Positions 25,066 to 34,531 of a DNA stretch of 64,000 nucleotides are shown one piece after another. The DNA lies in the NCBI RefSeq assembly GCF_009834565.1, contig NZ_CP019428.1:5208001-5272000 (forward strand). Reading direction: 5' to 3'. The position numbers were made by a program, and so were the translations under genes. The notes under the pieces are model-generated. The model searched no databases, was not told the DNA's origin, and saw only the letters and a program-made list of their open reading frames with translations. The stretch comes from Pseudomonas sp. R76. GTDB lineage: Bacteria > Pseudomonadota > Gammaproteobacteria > Pseudomonadales > Pseudomonadaceae. Positions within the stretch are counted from its first letter, which is position 1, and each line of letters begins with the position of its first letter.

Positions 25066-25290
25066 ATGAACAGCGCCCTTCTGTTAAGCCTCAACGCTCT
25101 CGCCTTGTCCGCACTGGTCCTGTTCCATTTCCAATCAACCCACGATGACGTTGCGCAAATCAGCCAGCCGGTGCCACACCACCTGCAACAGCGCCCGCAG
25201 TTGGCGGTGATGACCCCGACAGTGCAATCGCCTGTTCGTGTGACCCAGGACACCCAGGCCGCACCTGCATCCGAACACTGGGTTTTCTGA
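25066..25290 (+). CDS. small hypothetical membrane protein
   Basis: A 74-aa protein with one N-terminal hydrophobic helix (residues ~3-22, SALLLSLNALALSALVLFHF) and a Gln/Pro/Val-rich tail. GGAG lies nine bases upstream of ATG 25066. It follows a well-formed sigma54 promoter and precedes a second small membrane protein gene by 10 bp, so the pair is an RpoN-controlled operon. Function unknown. Confidence 0.7.
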   Translation: MNSALLLSLNALALSALVLFHFQSTHDDVAQISQPVPHHLQQRPQLAVMTPTVQSPVRVTQDTQAAPASEHWVF

Positions 25291-25300
25291 GGAAACCTTT

Positions 25301-25480
25301 ATGACCAAACCCGCCTGGCTATTCCTCTGCCTGACCCTGGCAACCGGCGTATTTGCCTTGAGCACCACCTCTCAAGATGGTGAAACCACCGCCCTCATCG
25401 CCACCGGCGTGTTCGCCGGCTTACTGGTCATCACCCTTATCGTTGGCCGCCGCATTAAATTCGACCCCGTGCTGCGCTAA
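25301..25480 (+). CDS. 59-aa small membrane protein
   Basis: ATG 25301 follows GAGGAAA at a suitable distance. The 59-residue product has two hydrophobic helices: residues ~5-21 (AWLFLCLTLATGVFALS) and ~31-49 (ALIATGVFAGLLVITLIVG), then a basic end RRIKFDPVLR. Its position, spacing and ribosome binding site make it a likely partner of the 74-aa gene. No family recognised. Confidence 0.65.
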   Translation: MTKPAWLFLCLTLATGVFALSTTSQDGETTALIATGVFAGLLVITLIVGRRIKFDPVLR

Positions 25481-25790
25481 CGCCTGCCTTGCGTCGCCTG
25501 CGCCTACCTTATGTCGCCTTGCCCTAGTAAATCGGCAAATTGCCACTAGTCTTAAAGACGAGGGCAAAAGGCCATATTGCTATACGATGTACGGCCTAAA
25601 ATCCTTTCGCGGCTTGGACTTACGAGAAGTTCCCTCGTAAAATTACGCGTTGAAATTTTTTCAAACCAGTCCGCAAAAATGCAAATGAGTGCTGGCATAA
25701 AGCCTTTAGGCAGTTCAATATTTGTCACAGAATTGACGCCAAGGAAATGTCAAATCTGAGGCATGATGCGGCCTCTTTGCAATTCGGGTT

Positions 25791-25816
25791 GAACTTTGGT
25801 CGTGAGCCTTGTCTTA
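25791..25816 (+). promoter_or_regulatory. candidate AlgU/sigma22-type promoter of amrZ
   Basis: GAACTT at 25791-25796 and TCTTA at 25812-25816 resemble the AlgU (sigma22) consensus GAACTT-N16/17-TCTGA, though the spacer is 15. In P. aeruginosa amrZ (algZ) is AlgU dependent. The wider gap 25481-25873 contains no gene I can support. Confidence 0.45.
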
Positions 25817-25873
25817 ACACTCATCTTGCGGCCAATTCCAAAAACCGCTCCCCTGAACTAACCGGTTAAATAT

Positions 25874-26200
25874 ATGCGCCCATTGAAACAGGCAATTTAT
25901 TCCAGCCGTACGGCTGACAAGTTCGTCGTACGTCTGCCAGACGGAATGCGGGAACGCATTGCCGAGGTGGCTCGCAATCATCACCGCAGCATGAACTCCG
26001 AAATCATCGCGCGCCTGGAACAAAGCCTCATTCAGGAAGGTGCGCTGGGCGAAGAGTTGAGCATGCGCCTGGACAGCCCTGAGCTGTCACTGCACGAACG
26101 CGAACTGCTGCAGCGTTTTCGTCAGCTCTCCCACCGCCAGCAAAATGCCCTCGTCTCGCTTATCGCGCACGACGTTGAGGCGGCCGCAGAAGCCAATTAA
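25874..26200 (+). CDS. amrZ: ribbon-helix-helix global regulator AmrZ
   Basis: DNA-binding regulator of alginate, motility, biofilm and c-di-GMP genes. The 108-aa product has a flexible N-terminus ([11 protein letters not shown]), an Arc-type RHH domain at ~14-58 ([37 protein letters not shown]) with the DNA-contacting strand FVVRLP, and a conserved C-terminal tetramerisation part ([26 protein letters not shown]). Sequence agrees closely with P. aeruginosa AmrZ as I know it. A terminator follows. Confidence 0.96.
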   Translation: MRPLKQAIYSSRTADKFVVRLPDGMRERIAEVARNHHRSMNSEIIARLEQSLIQEGALGEELSMRLDSPELSLHERELLQRFRQLSHRQQNALVSLIAHDVEAAAEAN

Positions 26201-26218
26201 TCTGCAGTTGAAAGCCGA

Positions 26219-26244
26219 AGCCAGCCATGTGCTGGCTTTTTTTT
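26219..26244 (+). terminator. terminator of amrZ
   Basis: AGCCAGC (26219-26225) pairs with GCTGGCT (26231-26237), then eight T. Confidence 0.92.
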
Positions 26245-26313
26245 GCCTGGGATTTGGGAAAGAAAGGCCTGGAGGAGAAAGCAAGCGGGAGCAGAGTTGC
26301 TCCCGCCGCAGGG

Positions 26314-27756
26314 CTATAGCAGAAAGATCGTCGCCAGGCCCAGGAAGATGAAGAAGCCACCACTGTCGGTCATGGCGGTGATCATAACGCTGGCGCCCAT
26401 TGCTGGGTCGCGCCCAAGGCGCGCCAGGGTCATAGGAATCAATACGCCCATCAATGCCGCCAACAGCAGATTGAGGGTCATGGCGGCCGTCATCACGACG
26501 CCCAGCGACCAACTGCCATACAGCAAGTACGCCACCACACCGATCACGCCGCCCCACACCAAGCCGTTGATCAGGCCCACGGCCAACTCTTTTCGCAACA
26601 GCCGCGAGGAATTGGCCGTACTGACCTGATCCAGCGCCATCGCGCGCACGATCATGGTGATGGTCTGATTACCAGAGTTGCCGCCGATACCCGCCACAAT
26701 CGGCATGAGCGCCGCGAGGGCTACCAGCTTCTCGATGGAGCCTTCAAACAACCCGATAACACGCGAAGCAATAAAGGCCGTGATCAGGTTGATCGCCAGC
26801 CAGGCCCAGCGGTTATGCAGAGAACGCCAGACCGACGCGAAGATATCTTCCTCTTCACGCAAACCCGCCATGTTCAGAACTTCGGTTTCACTCTCTTCAC
26901 GAATCAGGTCGACCATTTCGTCGATGGTCAAACGGCCAATCAGCTTGCCGTTCTTGTCGACCACCGGGGCCGAGATCAAGTCATACCGCTCAAACGCCTG
27001 CGCTGCCTCGTAGGCGTCTTCATCCGGGTGAAAACTCACCGTATCGCTGGCCATCAGATCCGCCACTTTCTTTTCCGGATCATTCACCAGCAGACGCTTG
27101 ATCGGCAGCACGCCCTTGAGAATGCCTTCGTAGTCGACCACGAACAATTTGTCGGTGTGGCCGGGCAATTCTTTGAGGCGACGCAGATAGCGCAATACCA
27201 CTTCCAGGCTGACATCTTCGCGGATGGTGACCATCTCGAAGTCCATCAGCGCGCCGACCTGGTCCTCGTCGTAGGACAGTGCAGAGCGCACACGCTCACG
27301 TTGCTGGCTGTCGAGCGCTTCCATCAGCTCATGGACAACATCACGCGGCAGCTCAGGGGCCAGGTCAGCCAGCTCGTCGGCGTCCATCTCCTTGGCCGCG
27401 GCCAGGAGTTCGTGATCGTCCATGTCGGCGATCAGTGTTTCACGGACCGAGTCGGATACTTCGAGGAGGATGTCACCGTCGCGCTCGGCCTTGACCAACT
27501 GCCAGAGGGTCAGACGATCGTCCAGCGGCAAGGCTTCGAGAATGTAGGCGACGTCAGCGGAGTGCAAATCATCGAGCTTGCGCTGCAACTCGACGAGGTT
27601 TTGCCGGTGAACCAGGTTTTCAACGCGGTCGTGGTGCGGACCTTCCTGGCGGTGCGTGAGGTCTTCGACCACGCGCTGGCGCTGCAGCAGCTCGATAACC
27701 TGAGCCAAACGATCCTGCAGGCTGTCTTGTGTTTTCTTTACTTCTACTTCGGTCAT
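26314..27756 (-). CDS. mgtE: magnesium transporter MgtE
   Basis: Inner-membrane Mg2+ channel. From ATG 27756 (MTEVEVKK, GGAG seven bases upstream) it is 480 aa. Order: N-terminal superhelical domain (about 40-160), two CBS domains (about 160-290) that sense cytoplasmic Mg2+, and a five-helix transmembrane domain containing MPIVAGIGGNSGNQ, the pore signature. An in-frame codon ten residues upstream is less likely. The family length (about 450-480) fits. Confidence 0.95.
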   Translation of the reverse strand: MTEVEVKKTQDSLQDRLAQVIELLQRQRVVEDLTHRQEGPHHDRVENLVHRQNLVELQRKLDDLHSADVAYILEALPLDDRLTLWQLVKAERDGDILLEVSDSVRETLIADMDDHELLAAAKEMDADELADLAPELPRDVVHELMEALDSQQRERVRSALSYDEDQVGALMDFEMVTIREDVSLEVVLRYLRRLKELPGHTDKLFVVDYEGILKGVLPIKRLLVNDPEKKVADLMASDTVSFHPDEDAYEAAQAFERYDLISAPVVDKNGKLIGRLTIDEMVDLIREESETEVLNMAGLREEEDIFASVWRSLHNRWAWLAINLITAFIASRVIGLFEGSIEKLVALAALMPIVAGIGGNSGNQTITMIVRAMALDQVSTANSSRLLRKELAVGLINGLVWGGVIGVVAYLLYGSWSLGVVMTAAMTLNLLLAALMGVLIPMTLARLGRDPAMGASVMITAMTDSGGFFIFLGLATIFLL

Positions 27757-28062
27757 AGGCGAACTCCACTCCCAGCAGCGGGGCACGCCGGAAGGATCAA
27801 TCAGTCAATTCATGATTGGTAAAACGGGGTACTGAGTAACTACTGGGTAAGTCCATGGAGGTATTCCACAAGCCCCGGCGGGGCTGACGGGCGCAATGAT
27901 ACACCGCCCGGCCGTTTTAAACGTTAAAAAACTGGAAAGAACAAGCGCTTGCGAGCCGAAGCTGAGCATTGGCTGCATCTATGAACTGCGACGACGCAGG
28001 CTGAAAGGAAAACACATGGCGGGGCGAGAAAAAGATGAAGTCCTACACAAACCCCAGACGGC
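27757..28062. other. gap upstream of mgtE
   Basis: About 300 bp with no gene I can support. It must hold the mgtE promoter and possibly a Mg-sensing leader. A 60-codon open frame at 27896-28078 lacks a ribosome binding site and a protein-like composition. Confidence 0.4.
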
Positions 28063-28089
28063 AAAAAGCCCGCACTAGGCGGGCTTTTT
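28063..28089. terminator. terminator downstream of tRNA-Arg genes
   Basis: AAAAAGCCCGC pairs with GCGGGCTTTTT around ACTAG. It is symmetrical and lies just 3' of the minus-strand tRNA-Arg. Confidence 0.88.
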
Positions 28090-28096
28090 GTTTGTA

Positions 28097-28173
28097 TGGT
28101 GCACTCGACAGGATTCGAACCTGTGACCGCTCGGTTCGTAGCCGAGTACTCTATCCAGCTGAGCTACGAGTGC
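28097..28173 (-). tRNA. tRNA-Arg (anticodon ACG)
   Basis: Acceptor GCACTCG/CGAGTGC, anticodon arm CTCGG-CTACGAA-CCGAG giving ACG, T-loop TTCGAAT, encoded CCA. 77 nt. Confidence 0.97.
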
Positions 28174-28245
28174 AGATTGTGTTTTTAGACCAGATCACAA
28201 CTGGTTGAAGCCGAGTCACCTGCATTGCTGCAACTGACTCTTAAA

Positions 28246-28322
28246 TGGTGCACTCGACAGGATTCGAACCTGTGACCGCTCGGTTCGTAGCCGAGTACTC
28301 TATCCAGCTGAGCTACGAGTGC
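28246..28322 (-). tRNA. tRNA-Arg (anticodon ACG), second copy
   Basis: Identical in sequence to the copy at 28097-28173; separated by 72 bp, so probably one transcript. Confidence 0.97.
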
Positions 28323-28430
28323 ATTTGTTGCCGCGCATTATAGGCCGTTCAATCTCTATGTAAAGCTATTTTTTCGTTTAATTTCAACAACTTAGCGAAA
28401 AAACCAGATTGCAACGTACTAAGCAAATAA

Positions 28431-28521
28431 TGGCGGAGAACGGGGGATTCGAACCCCCGACACCCTTTTGAGGTGTACTCCCTTAGCAGGGGAGCGCCTT
28501 CGGCCACTCGGCCAGCTCTCC
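28431..28521 (-). tRNA. tRNA-Ser (anticodon GCT)
   Basis: A 91-nt class II tRNA with long variable arm (TACACCTCAAAAGGGTGTC region), anticodon loop CTGCTAA giving GCT, encoded CCA. Lies between tRNA-Arg and csrA, as in other Pseudomonas. Confidence 0.97.
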
Positions 28522-28583
28522 GCAACACGGGGCGTATATTAACCACGTTCATCCCCGTTTGCAAACATAAAAAACGATAAAAA

Positions 28584-28772
28584 TTAAAGGCTTGGTTCTT
28601 CGTCCTTCTCTTTCTCGATCCGCAGGTAGATTTCCTCGCGGTGGACCGCTACCTCTTTCGGAGCGTTAACCCCGATACGTACTTGATTGCCTTTGACGCC
28701 GAGCACGGTCACGGTGATTTCGCCATCACCGATAATCAGGCTTTCTGCGCAACGACGAGTCAGAATCAGCAT
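28584..28772 (-). CDS. csrA: carbon storage regulator CsrA/RsmA
   Basis: RNA-binding post-transcriptional regulator that blocks translation at GGA motifs; antagonised by Rsm sRNAs. The 62-aa product [15 protein letters not shown]... contains the N-terminal R-x-x-x-S-I-I/L-x-x-G and C-terminal [12 protein letters not shown] motifs. Start ATG 28772 is preceded by AGGAGAAAGG, so its own leader has GGA motifs overlapping the ribosome binding site, allowing autoregulation. Located between lysC and tRNA-Ser. Confidence 0.97.
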   Translation of the reverse strand: MLILTRRCAESLIIGDGEITVTVLGVKGNQVRIGVNAPKEVAVHREEIYLRIEKEKDEEPSL

Positions 28773-28902
28773 ACCTTTCTCCTCACGCATTTCAGTTCAG
28801 GAACAACAGTCTGCAAAAAAAAGGCCTTCGACCTACAACCCAAAGGTCATAGCCCTACCGCCTAAGTATTGTCGAGCGCACCAAAAAGAACATGCGCCCG
28901 AC

Positions 28903-28934
28903 AAAAAAATGAAAGGCGCGGTAAGCCGCGCCTT
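28903..28934 (-). terminator. terminator of lysC
   Basis: AAGGCGCGG (28913-28921) pairs with CCGCGCCTT (28926-28934); the A-run at 28903-28909 gives the U-tail on minus-strand RNA. Confidence 0.85.
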
Positions 28935-28946
28935 CCTGGTATCGCA

Positions 28947-30188
28947 TCACTCGCCCTGTCGGGCCGGAGCGTCCAGCTCAAAAGCGGTATGCAGCGCGCG
29001 TACAGCCAGTTCCAGGTACTTCTCTTCGATCACCACCGAGACTTTGATTTCCGAGGTGGAGATCATCTGGATGTTGATGCTTTCCTTGGCCAGGGCCTCG
29101 AACATGCGGCTGGCAACGCCGGCATGGGAACGCATGCCCACACCCACGATCGACACCTTGGCAATCTTGGTATCGCCGACCACTTCACGGGCACCGATTT
29201 CCTTCGCAGTGTTCTGCAGGATCCGCTCCGCCGCATCGTACTCGTTACGGTGCACGGTGAAGGTGAAATCGGTGGTGTTATCGTGCGAAACGTTCTGCAC
29301 GATCATGTCGACTTCGATGTTCGCGCCACTGATAGGACCGAGGATCTTGAAGGCCACGCCCGGAGTATCCGGCACGCCACGGATCGTCAGCTTGGCTTCA
29401 TCGCGGTTGAAAGCGATGCCGGAAATGATCGGCTGTTCCATGGATTCCTCTTCATCAATAGTAATGAGGGTGCCCGGACCCTCTTTGAAGCTGTGCAATA
29501 CGCGCAGCGGAACGTTGTACTTGCCGGCGAACTCAACCGCGCGGATCTGCAACACCTTGGAACCGAGGCTGGCCATTTCCAGCATCTCTTCGAAGGTGAT
29601 CTTGTCCAGGCGCTGGGCCACGGACACCACACGCGGGTCGGTGGTGTACACACCGTCCACATCGGTATAGATCTGGCATTCATCAGCCTTCAGAGCTGCT
29701 GCCAGCGCCACGCCGGTGGTGTCCGAACCGCCACGACCGAGCGTGGTGATGTTGCCCTGCTCATCCACACCCTGGAAGCCAGCTACTACTACCACGCGCC
29801 CGGCCTTCAGATCTGTGCGGATTTTCTGGTCATCAATCTGCAGGATGCGCGCCTTGGTATGTGCGCTGTCGGTCAGGATACGCACCTGACTGCCAGTGTA
29901 GGACACCGCAGGCACGCCACGCTTGTTCAGCGCCATGGCCAGCAAGGCAATCGTTACCTGCTCGCCGGTGGATACGATCACATCCAGCTCACGCGGCAGC
30001 GGCTGTTGATCGCCGCTGATTGCCTTGGCCAGATCGATCAGGCGATTGGTCTCGCCGCTCATGGCCGACAGCACCACCACCAGGTCGTCGCCGGCATCGC
30101 GGAATTTCTTAACCTTGTCGGCGACCTGCTCGATTCTTTCGACAGAGCCGACCGAGGTGCCTCCAAATTTCTGTACGATCAAAGCCAT
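28947..30188 (-). CDS. lysC: aspartate kinase
   Basis: Phosphorylates aspartate, the first step toward lysine, threonine and methionine. The 413-aa length fits the Pseudomonas monofunctional type. KFGGTSVGS (residues 7-15) is the ATP/Asp signature; the kinase domain runs to ~245, with FQGVDEQGNITTLGRGGSDTT in it. Two ACT domains (about 265-405, ITIDEEESMEQPIISGIAF and FKILGPISGANIEVDMI) provide feedback inhibition. Located 99 bp downstream of alaS, likely part of alaS-lysC-csrA. Confidence 0.97.
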   Translation of the reverse strand: MALIVQKFGGTSVGSVERIEQVADKVKKFRDAGDDLVVVLSAMSGETNRLIDLAKAISGDQQPLPRELDVIVSTGEQVTIALLAMALNKRGVPAVSYTGSQVRILTDSAHTKARILQIDDQKIRTDLKAGRVVVVAGFQGVDEQGNITTLGRGGSDTTGVALAAALKADECQIYTDVDGVYTTDPRVVSVAQRLDKITFEEMLEMASLGSKVLQIRAVEFAGKYNVPLRVLHSFKEGPGTLITIDEEESMEQPIISGIAFNRDEAKLTIRGVPDTPGVAFKILGPISGANIEVDMIVQNVSHDNTTDFTFTVHRNEYDAAERILQNTAKEIGAREVVGDTKIAKVSIVGVGMRSHAGVASRMFEALAKESINIQMISTSEIKVSVVIEEKYLELAVRALHTAFELDAPARQGE

Positions 30189-30250
30189 TTCTAAGCCGCC
30201 TCAGCCCGTAAAGGGGCGCCCAATAAAAACAAATCTTCCAGCACCGGAGC

Positions 30251-30276
30251 GAGCCCATGACTAGACCATGGGCTCA
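30251..30276. terminator. hairpin between alaS and lysC
   Basis: GAGCCCATG and CATGGGCTC form a nine-base stem with a seven-base loop. No T-run follows on the minus strand, so it is more likely an attenuating hairpin than a full terminator. Confidence 0.45.
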
Positions 30277-30287
30277 TGAACAGCGCC

Positions 30288-32906
30288 TTAAATGCCAGCC
30301 TCGACAAACGGCACGGTCAGGGCCAGGGCCGCGTCCAGGGCACCGGCGTCTACACCACCGCCTTGCGCCATGTCCGGACGACCACCGCCCTTCCCGCCCA
30401 CTGCCGCGGCGGCTTGCTTCATCAAATCACCGGCCTTGAGTTGGCCAGTCAGGTCTTTGGTTACACCGGCAACCAGAACGACCTTCTCCTCATGGACACC
30501 GCCGAGCAGGATCACTGCGCGGCCGAGCTTGTTCTTCAACTGATCGACCAAGGCCAACAGCGCCTTGCCATCCTGACCGTCCAGGCGTACTGCCAAAACC
30601 TTCACACCCTTGACGTCCAGGGCAGAGGCCGACAGATCGTCGCCCGCCGCACTGGCCGCCTTGGCCTGCAACTGCTCCAGCTGTTTTTCCAGCGCACGGT
30701 TGCGCTCCAGTACGGCGGACAGCTTGTCGACCAGGTTGTCACGGCTGCCCTTGACCAGGCCGGCCGCTTCCTTGAGTTGTTCTTCAGCCGCATTGAGGTA
30801 AGCCAGGGCCGCAGCACCGGTAATCGCTTCAATACGACGCACACCCGACGCCACACCGCCTTCGCTGATGATTTTCAGCAGGCCGATGTCGCCGGTACGG
30901 TTGGCGTGGATACCGCCACACAGTTCTACCGAAAAGCTGCCGCCCATGCTCAGTACGCGCACTTCGTCGCCGTACTTCTCGCCGAACAGCGCCATGGCGC
31001 CTTTGTTCCTGGCCGTCTCAATGTCGGTTTCTTCGGTTTCTACCGGGGTGTTCTTGCGAATCTCGGCGTTGACGATGTCCTCCAGCGCCTTGATCTGCTC
31101 AGGCTTGATCGCTTCAAAGTGGCTGAAGTCGAAACGCAGGCGCTGGCTATCAACCAACGACCCCTTCTGCTGCACATGCTCACCCAATACCTGACGCAAC
31201 GCGGCGTGCAGCAAGTGAGTGGCCGAATGGTTCAAAGCGGTTGCATGCCGTACGTCGGCATCGACCTGCGTGTCCACCGGCGCGCCGACGGTCAAGTTGC
31301 CCAATACCAACACACCGTGGTGCAGGAACGCACCGCCGGTCTTGGTGGTGTCGCGCACTTCAAAGCGACCGGACGTGGAGCTCAGGAAGCCACAGTCACC
31401 GACCTGGCCACCGGATTCGGCGTAGAACGGCGTCTGGTCCAGGACCACCACAGCCTCTTCGCCTTCGTTCAACACGTCGACCGATTTGCCGTCTTTATAG
31501 ATGGCAACAATTTTGGCCGAGCCAACGGTGGCCTGATAACCGGTGAATTGAGTGGCCACATCCACCTTGACCAAGGTGTTGTAGTCCAGGCCAAAGGAGC
31601 TGGCGGAACGTGCGCGTACACGCTGGGCTTCCATCTCACGCTCAAAACCGGCTTCATCGACGGTCAGCTCGCGCTCACGGGCGATGTCGGCGGTCAGGTC
31701 CATCGGGAAACCGTAGGTGTCGTACAGCTTGAACACCACATCGCCCGGCACCACGGTGCCTTTGAGCTCAGCCAGGTCCTGCTCGAGGATCTTCAGGCCG
31801 TGCTCCAGGGTCTTGGAGAACTGCTCTTCTTCAGCCTTGAGTACGCGCTCGATGTTGGCTTGCTGCTGCTTGAGTTCCGGGAAGGCATCGCCCATCTCGG
31901 CCACCAGCGCGGCAACGATTTTGTAGAAGAAACTGCCGGTGGCGCCCAGCTTGTTACCGTGACGGCAGGCGCGACGGATGATGCGGCGCAGCACATAGCC
32001 ACGGCCTTCGTTCGACGGCAACACGCCGTCGGCGATCAGGAAGCCGCAGGAACGGATGTGGTCCGACACCACCTTGAGCGACGACTGATTGTCGTTGGCG
32101 CAACCGATGGCCGCGGCCGAAGCGCTCAGCAGGTTAGTGAACAGGTCGATCTCGTAGTTGGAGTGAACGTGCTGCATCACCGCACTGATCCGCTCCAGGC
32201 CCATGCCGGTGTCTACCGACGGCGCTGGCAACGGATGCAACACGCCATCGGCGGTGCGGTTGAACTGCATGAACACGTTGTTCCAGATCTCGATGTAACG
32301 GTCGCCGTCTTCTTCCGGCGAACCCGGTGGGCCGCCCCAGATGTCGGCGCCGTGATCGTAGAAAATCTCGGTGCAAGGGCCGCACGGGCCGGTATCGCCC
32401 ATGGTCCAGAAGTTGTCGGAGGCGTAAGGCGCGCCTTTGTTGTCGCCGATGCGAATCATGCGCTCAACGGGCACGCCGATTTCTTTTGTCCAGATGTCAT
32501 ACGCTTCGTCGTCCGTCGCGTAGACGGTGACCCAGAGTTTTTCCTTGGGCAGCTTCAACACGCCGGTCAGGAAGGTCCAGGCGAAGGTAATCGCGTCTTT
32601 CTTGAAATAGTCACCGAAGCTGAAGTTACCCAGCATCTCGAAGAAAGTGTGGTGGCGAGCGGTGTAACCGACGTTTTCCAGGTCGCTGTTCTTGCCGCCG
32701 GCGCGTACGCACTTCTGGCTGCTGGTGGCGCGGGTGTAGGCGCGCTTTTCCTGGCCCAGGAAGCAGTCCTTGAACTGGTTCATCCCCGCGTTAGTGAACA
32801 GCAGGGTGGGGTCATTGCCTGGGATCAAGGAGCTGGAGGCGACACGGGTGTGACCTTGCTCTTCGAAGAAGCGAAGGAAGGCTTCACGGATTTCTGCGCT
32901 TTTCAT
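30288..32906 (-). CDS. alaS: alanine--tRNA ligase
   Basis: Charges tRNA-Ala and edits mischarged Ser/Gly. From ATG 32906 ([19 protein letters not shown]) it is 872 aa, the normal size. Order: class II catalytic domain (1-~240, with [20 protein letters not shown]), tRNA-recognition domain to ~460, editing domain (~550-710) with [11 protein letters not shown] and [13 protein letters not shown] zinc-binding residues, and the C-Ala domain with a coiled coil (~720-872). The upstream in-frame codon at 32972 is not supported. Confidence 0.98.
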   Translation of the reverse strand: MKSAEIREAFLRFFEEQGHTRVASSSLIPGNDPTLLFTNAGMNQFKDCFLGQEKRAYTRATSSQKCVRAGGKNSDLENVGYTARHHTFFEMLGNFSFGDYFKKDAITFAWTFLTGVLKLPKEKLWVTVYATDDEAYDIWTKEIGVPVERMIRIGDNKGAPYASDNFWTMGDTGPCGPCTEIFYDHGADIWGGPPGSPEEDGDRYIEIWNNVFMQFNRTADGVLHPLPAPSVDTGMGLERISAVMQHVHSNYEIDLFTNLLSASAAAIGCANDNQSSLKVVSDHIRSCGFLIADGVLPSNEGRGYVLRRIIRRACRHGNKLGATGSFFYKIVAALVAEMGDAFPELKQQQANIERVLKAEEEQFSKTLEHGLKILEQDLAELKGTVVPGDVVFKLYDTYGFPMDLTADIARERELTVDEAGFEREMEAQRVRARSASSFGLDYNTLVKVDVATQFTGYQATVGSAKIVAIYKDGKSVDVLNEGEEAVVVLDQTPFYAESGGQVGDCGFLSSTSGRFEVRDTTKTGGAFLHHGVLVLGNLTVGAPVDTQVDADVRHATALNHSATHLLHAALRQVLGEHVQQKGSLVDSQRLRFDFSHFEAIKPEQIKALEDIVNAEIRKNTPVETEETDIETARNKGAMALFGEKYGDEVRVLSMGGSFSVELCGGIHANRTGDIGLLKIISEGGVASGVRRIEAITGAAALAYLNAAEEQLKEAAGLVKGSRDNLVDKLSAVLERNRALEKQLEQLQAKAASAAGDDLSASALDVKGVKVLAVRLDGQDGKALLALVDQLKNKLGRAVILLGGVHEEKVVLVAGVTKDLTGQLKAGDLMKQAAAAVGGKGGGRPDMAQGGGVDAGALDAALALTVPFVEAGI

Positions 32907-33052
32907 TAGGTTCTTCCACGGAGGCTGCGGCCAAAGGCCAGTGCTAAACGTCATCAGACGGAGCGACGGCAAAGGGCCGCATTATATCGGCCCTTTGCCC
33001 GTGGTACAGCGTGTTTATGTGATAGAAACAGTCAATTAGACGGTCTGCACTG

Positions 33053-34057
33053 TCATTTTCGGGAAAACTCGACAAATGTCGCCAGCACTTGCTCGATCTG
33101 TGCCCGGCTGACGTCCAGGTGAGTGACCATGCGCAGGCGCGACGCGGCGCTCAACTTGATCCCGCGCTCGGCCGCAAAAGCCTTCAACGCCTGGGCCCGA
33201 TCACCGATATCCACGTAGACCATGTTGGTCTGCACCGGCTCTACCCTGTAGCCGGCCTGGCGCAGTTCATCACCCAGCCATTGGGCATTGGCATGGTCCT
33301 CGGCCAGGCGCTGCACTTGGTGGTCCAAGGCATACAGCCCTGCCGCCGCCAGGGACCCGGCCTGGCGCATGCCGCCGCCGACCATCTTGCGCAGGCGCCG
33401 CGCCTTGGCGATCAACGCCGTGGTGCCACACAACACCGAGCCGATCGGCGCGCCCAGGCCTTTGGACAGGCACACCGACACCGAGTCGAAATGCCGTGCA
33501 ATTTCCCGCGCATCCACGCCCAGCTTGACCGCCGCGTTGTAGAGACGCGCGCCATCCAGATGCAGGGCCAGCCCATGTTCGCGGGTAAACGCGCGGGCCT
33601 TGGCCAGGTATTCCAGCGGCAAGACTTTGCCCTGCATGGTGTTTTCCAGTGCCAGCAGGCGCGTGCGGGCGAAGTGGAAGTCATCGGGCTTGATGGCCGC
33701 CAGCACGTGATCCAGGTCGAGAGAGCCGTCCGCCTGCACCTCCAGCGGCTGTGGCTGGATCGAACCGAGCACTGCCGCGCCACCGCCTTCGTATTTGTAG
33801 GTGTGGGCTTGCTGGCCGACGATGTATTCCTCGCCACGCTCACAGTGGGCCATCAACGCCAGCAGGTTGCTCATGGTGCCGGTGGGCACGAACAGCGCCG
33901 CCTCGAAGCCCAGGCGCTTGGCCAGTTCGGCCTCCAGGTGGTTGACGCTTGGGTCTTCGCCGTAGACGTCGTCGCCGCTGACGGCGCTGGCCATCGCGTC
34001 ACGCATGCCGGGGGTGGGTTGGGTCACGGTGTCGCTACGCAGGTCGATCACAGACAT
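33053..34057 (-). CDS. ltaE: low-specificity L-threonine aldolase
   Basis: PLP enzyme splitting L-threonine or L-allo-threonine to glycine and acetaldehyde. ATG 34057 ([23 protein letters not shown] nine bases upstream) gives 334 aa, as in E. coli LtaE. Family marks: DLRSDTVT at the N-terminus, [19 protein letters not shown], and [17 protein letters not shown] with the PLP lysine. It lies upstream of alaS on the same strand and is divergent from the riboswitch-ribH gene. Confidence 0.95.
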   Translation of the reverse strand: MSVIDLRSDTVTQPTPGMRDAMASAVSGDDVYGEDPSVNHLEAELAKRLGFEAALFVPTGTMSNLLALMAHCERGEEYIVGQQAHTYKYEGGGAAVLGSIQPQPLEVQADGSLDLDHVLAAIKPDDFHFARTRLLALENTMQGKVLPLEYLAKARAFTREHGLALHLDGARLYNAAVKLGVDAREIARHFDSVSVCLSKGLGAPIGSVLCGTTALIAKARRLRKMVGGGMRQAGSLAAAGLYALDHQVQRLAEDHANAQWLGDELRQAGYRVEPVQTNMVYVDIGDRAQALKAFAAERGIKLSAASRLRMVTHLDVSRAQIEQVLATFVEFSRK

Positions 34058-34227
34058 GAAACGCGCCTCTAACGGGTTAGATAAGTTCCTTTTGTGGATG
34101 ATTACTGCGGGCAAAGCCACGGAATATCAAGCCCTGGCTGAATTCAATCGAATACCAACCAAACAAACCGATATAGGTTATCGATACGGCAATCGTGCAG
34201 TTTGTGAAAAACCGTGTTAAAAACTCT

Positions 34228-34249
34228 CCGCCGCCAGGGTTCTGGCGGC
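34228..34249 (+). repeat. hairpin upstream of FMN riboswitch
   Basis: CCGCCAG and CTGGCGG flank a GGTT-type loop directly before the RFN element; probably part of the leader fold. Confidence 0.5.
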
Positions 34250-34416
34250 AACGTTCTCAGGGCGGGGTGCAATTCCCCACCGGCGGTAATTGCACGCAAT
34301 GTGCATAGCCCGCGAGCGCTTGGCGCTTCGAACTGCTCACGCAGGACGGCGACAAGGTCAGCAGACCCGGTGTGATCCCGGGGCCGACGGTCATAGTCCG
34401 GATGAAGAGAGAACGG
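34250..34416 (+). promoter_or_regulatory. FMN riboswitch (RFN element)
   Basis: Conserved RFN blocks are all visible: ACGTTCTCAGGGCGGGG, CCCCACCGGCGGTAA, AGCCCGCGAGCG, GGTCAGCAGACCCGGTG, GGGCCGACGGTCATAGTCCG and GATGAAGAGAGAACG, whose ends pair to close the multiloop. Controls the ribH2 gene that starts at 34532. Confidence 0.97.
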
Positions 34417-34501
34417 GATTGGCACCTAAGGGCCGCACGCTGGGTTCATGCTTGCATGACGTAGCGGTTCGTACCCTTAAATCCCATTCGATTCATAACG
34501 C

Positions 34502-34524
34502 CCTGTTTTTTTCTTAAACAGGAG
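34502..34524 (+). promoter_or_regulatory. RBS-sequestering hairpin of ribH2
   Basis: CCTGTTT (34502-34508) pairs with AAACAGG (34516-34522), covering the first bases of the AGGAG site at 34520-34524, eight bases before ATG 34532. It fits a translational expression platform for the FMN riboswitch. Confidence 0.65.
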
Positions 34525-34531
34525 TCAGAAC

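Noticed and set aside
27896..28078. 60-aa open frame upstream of tRNA-Arg
   Set aside because: No ribosome binding site, runs into the terminator, unlikely composition.
30276..32909. 877-aa open frame opposite alaS
   Set aside because: Antisense shadow of a high-GC essential gene; no ribosome binding site, low-complexity His/Gln composition.
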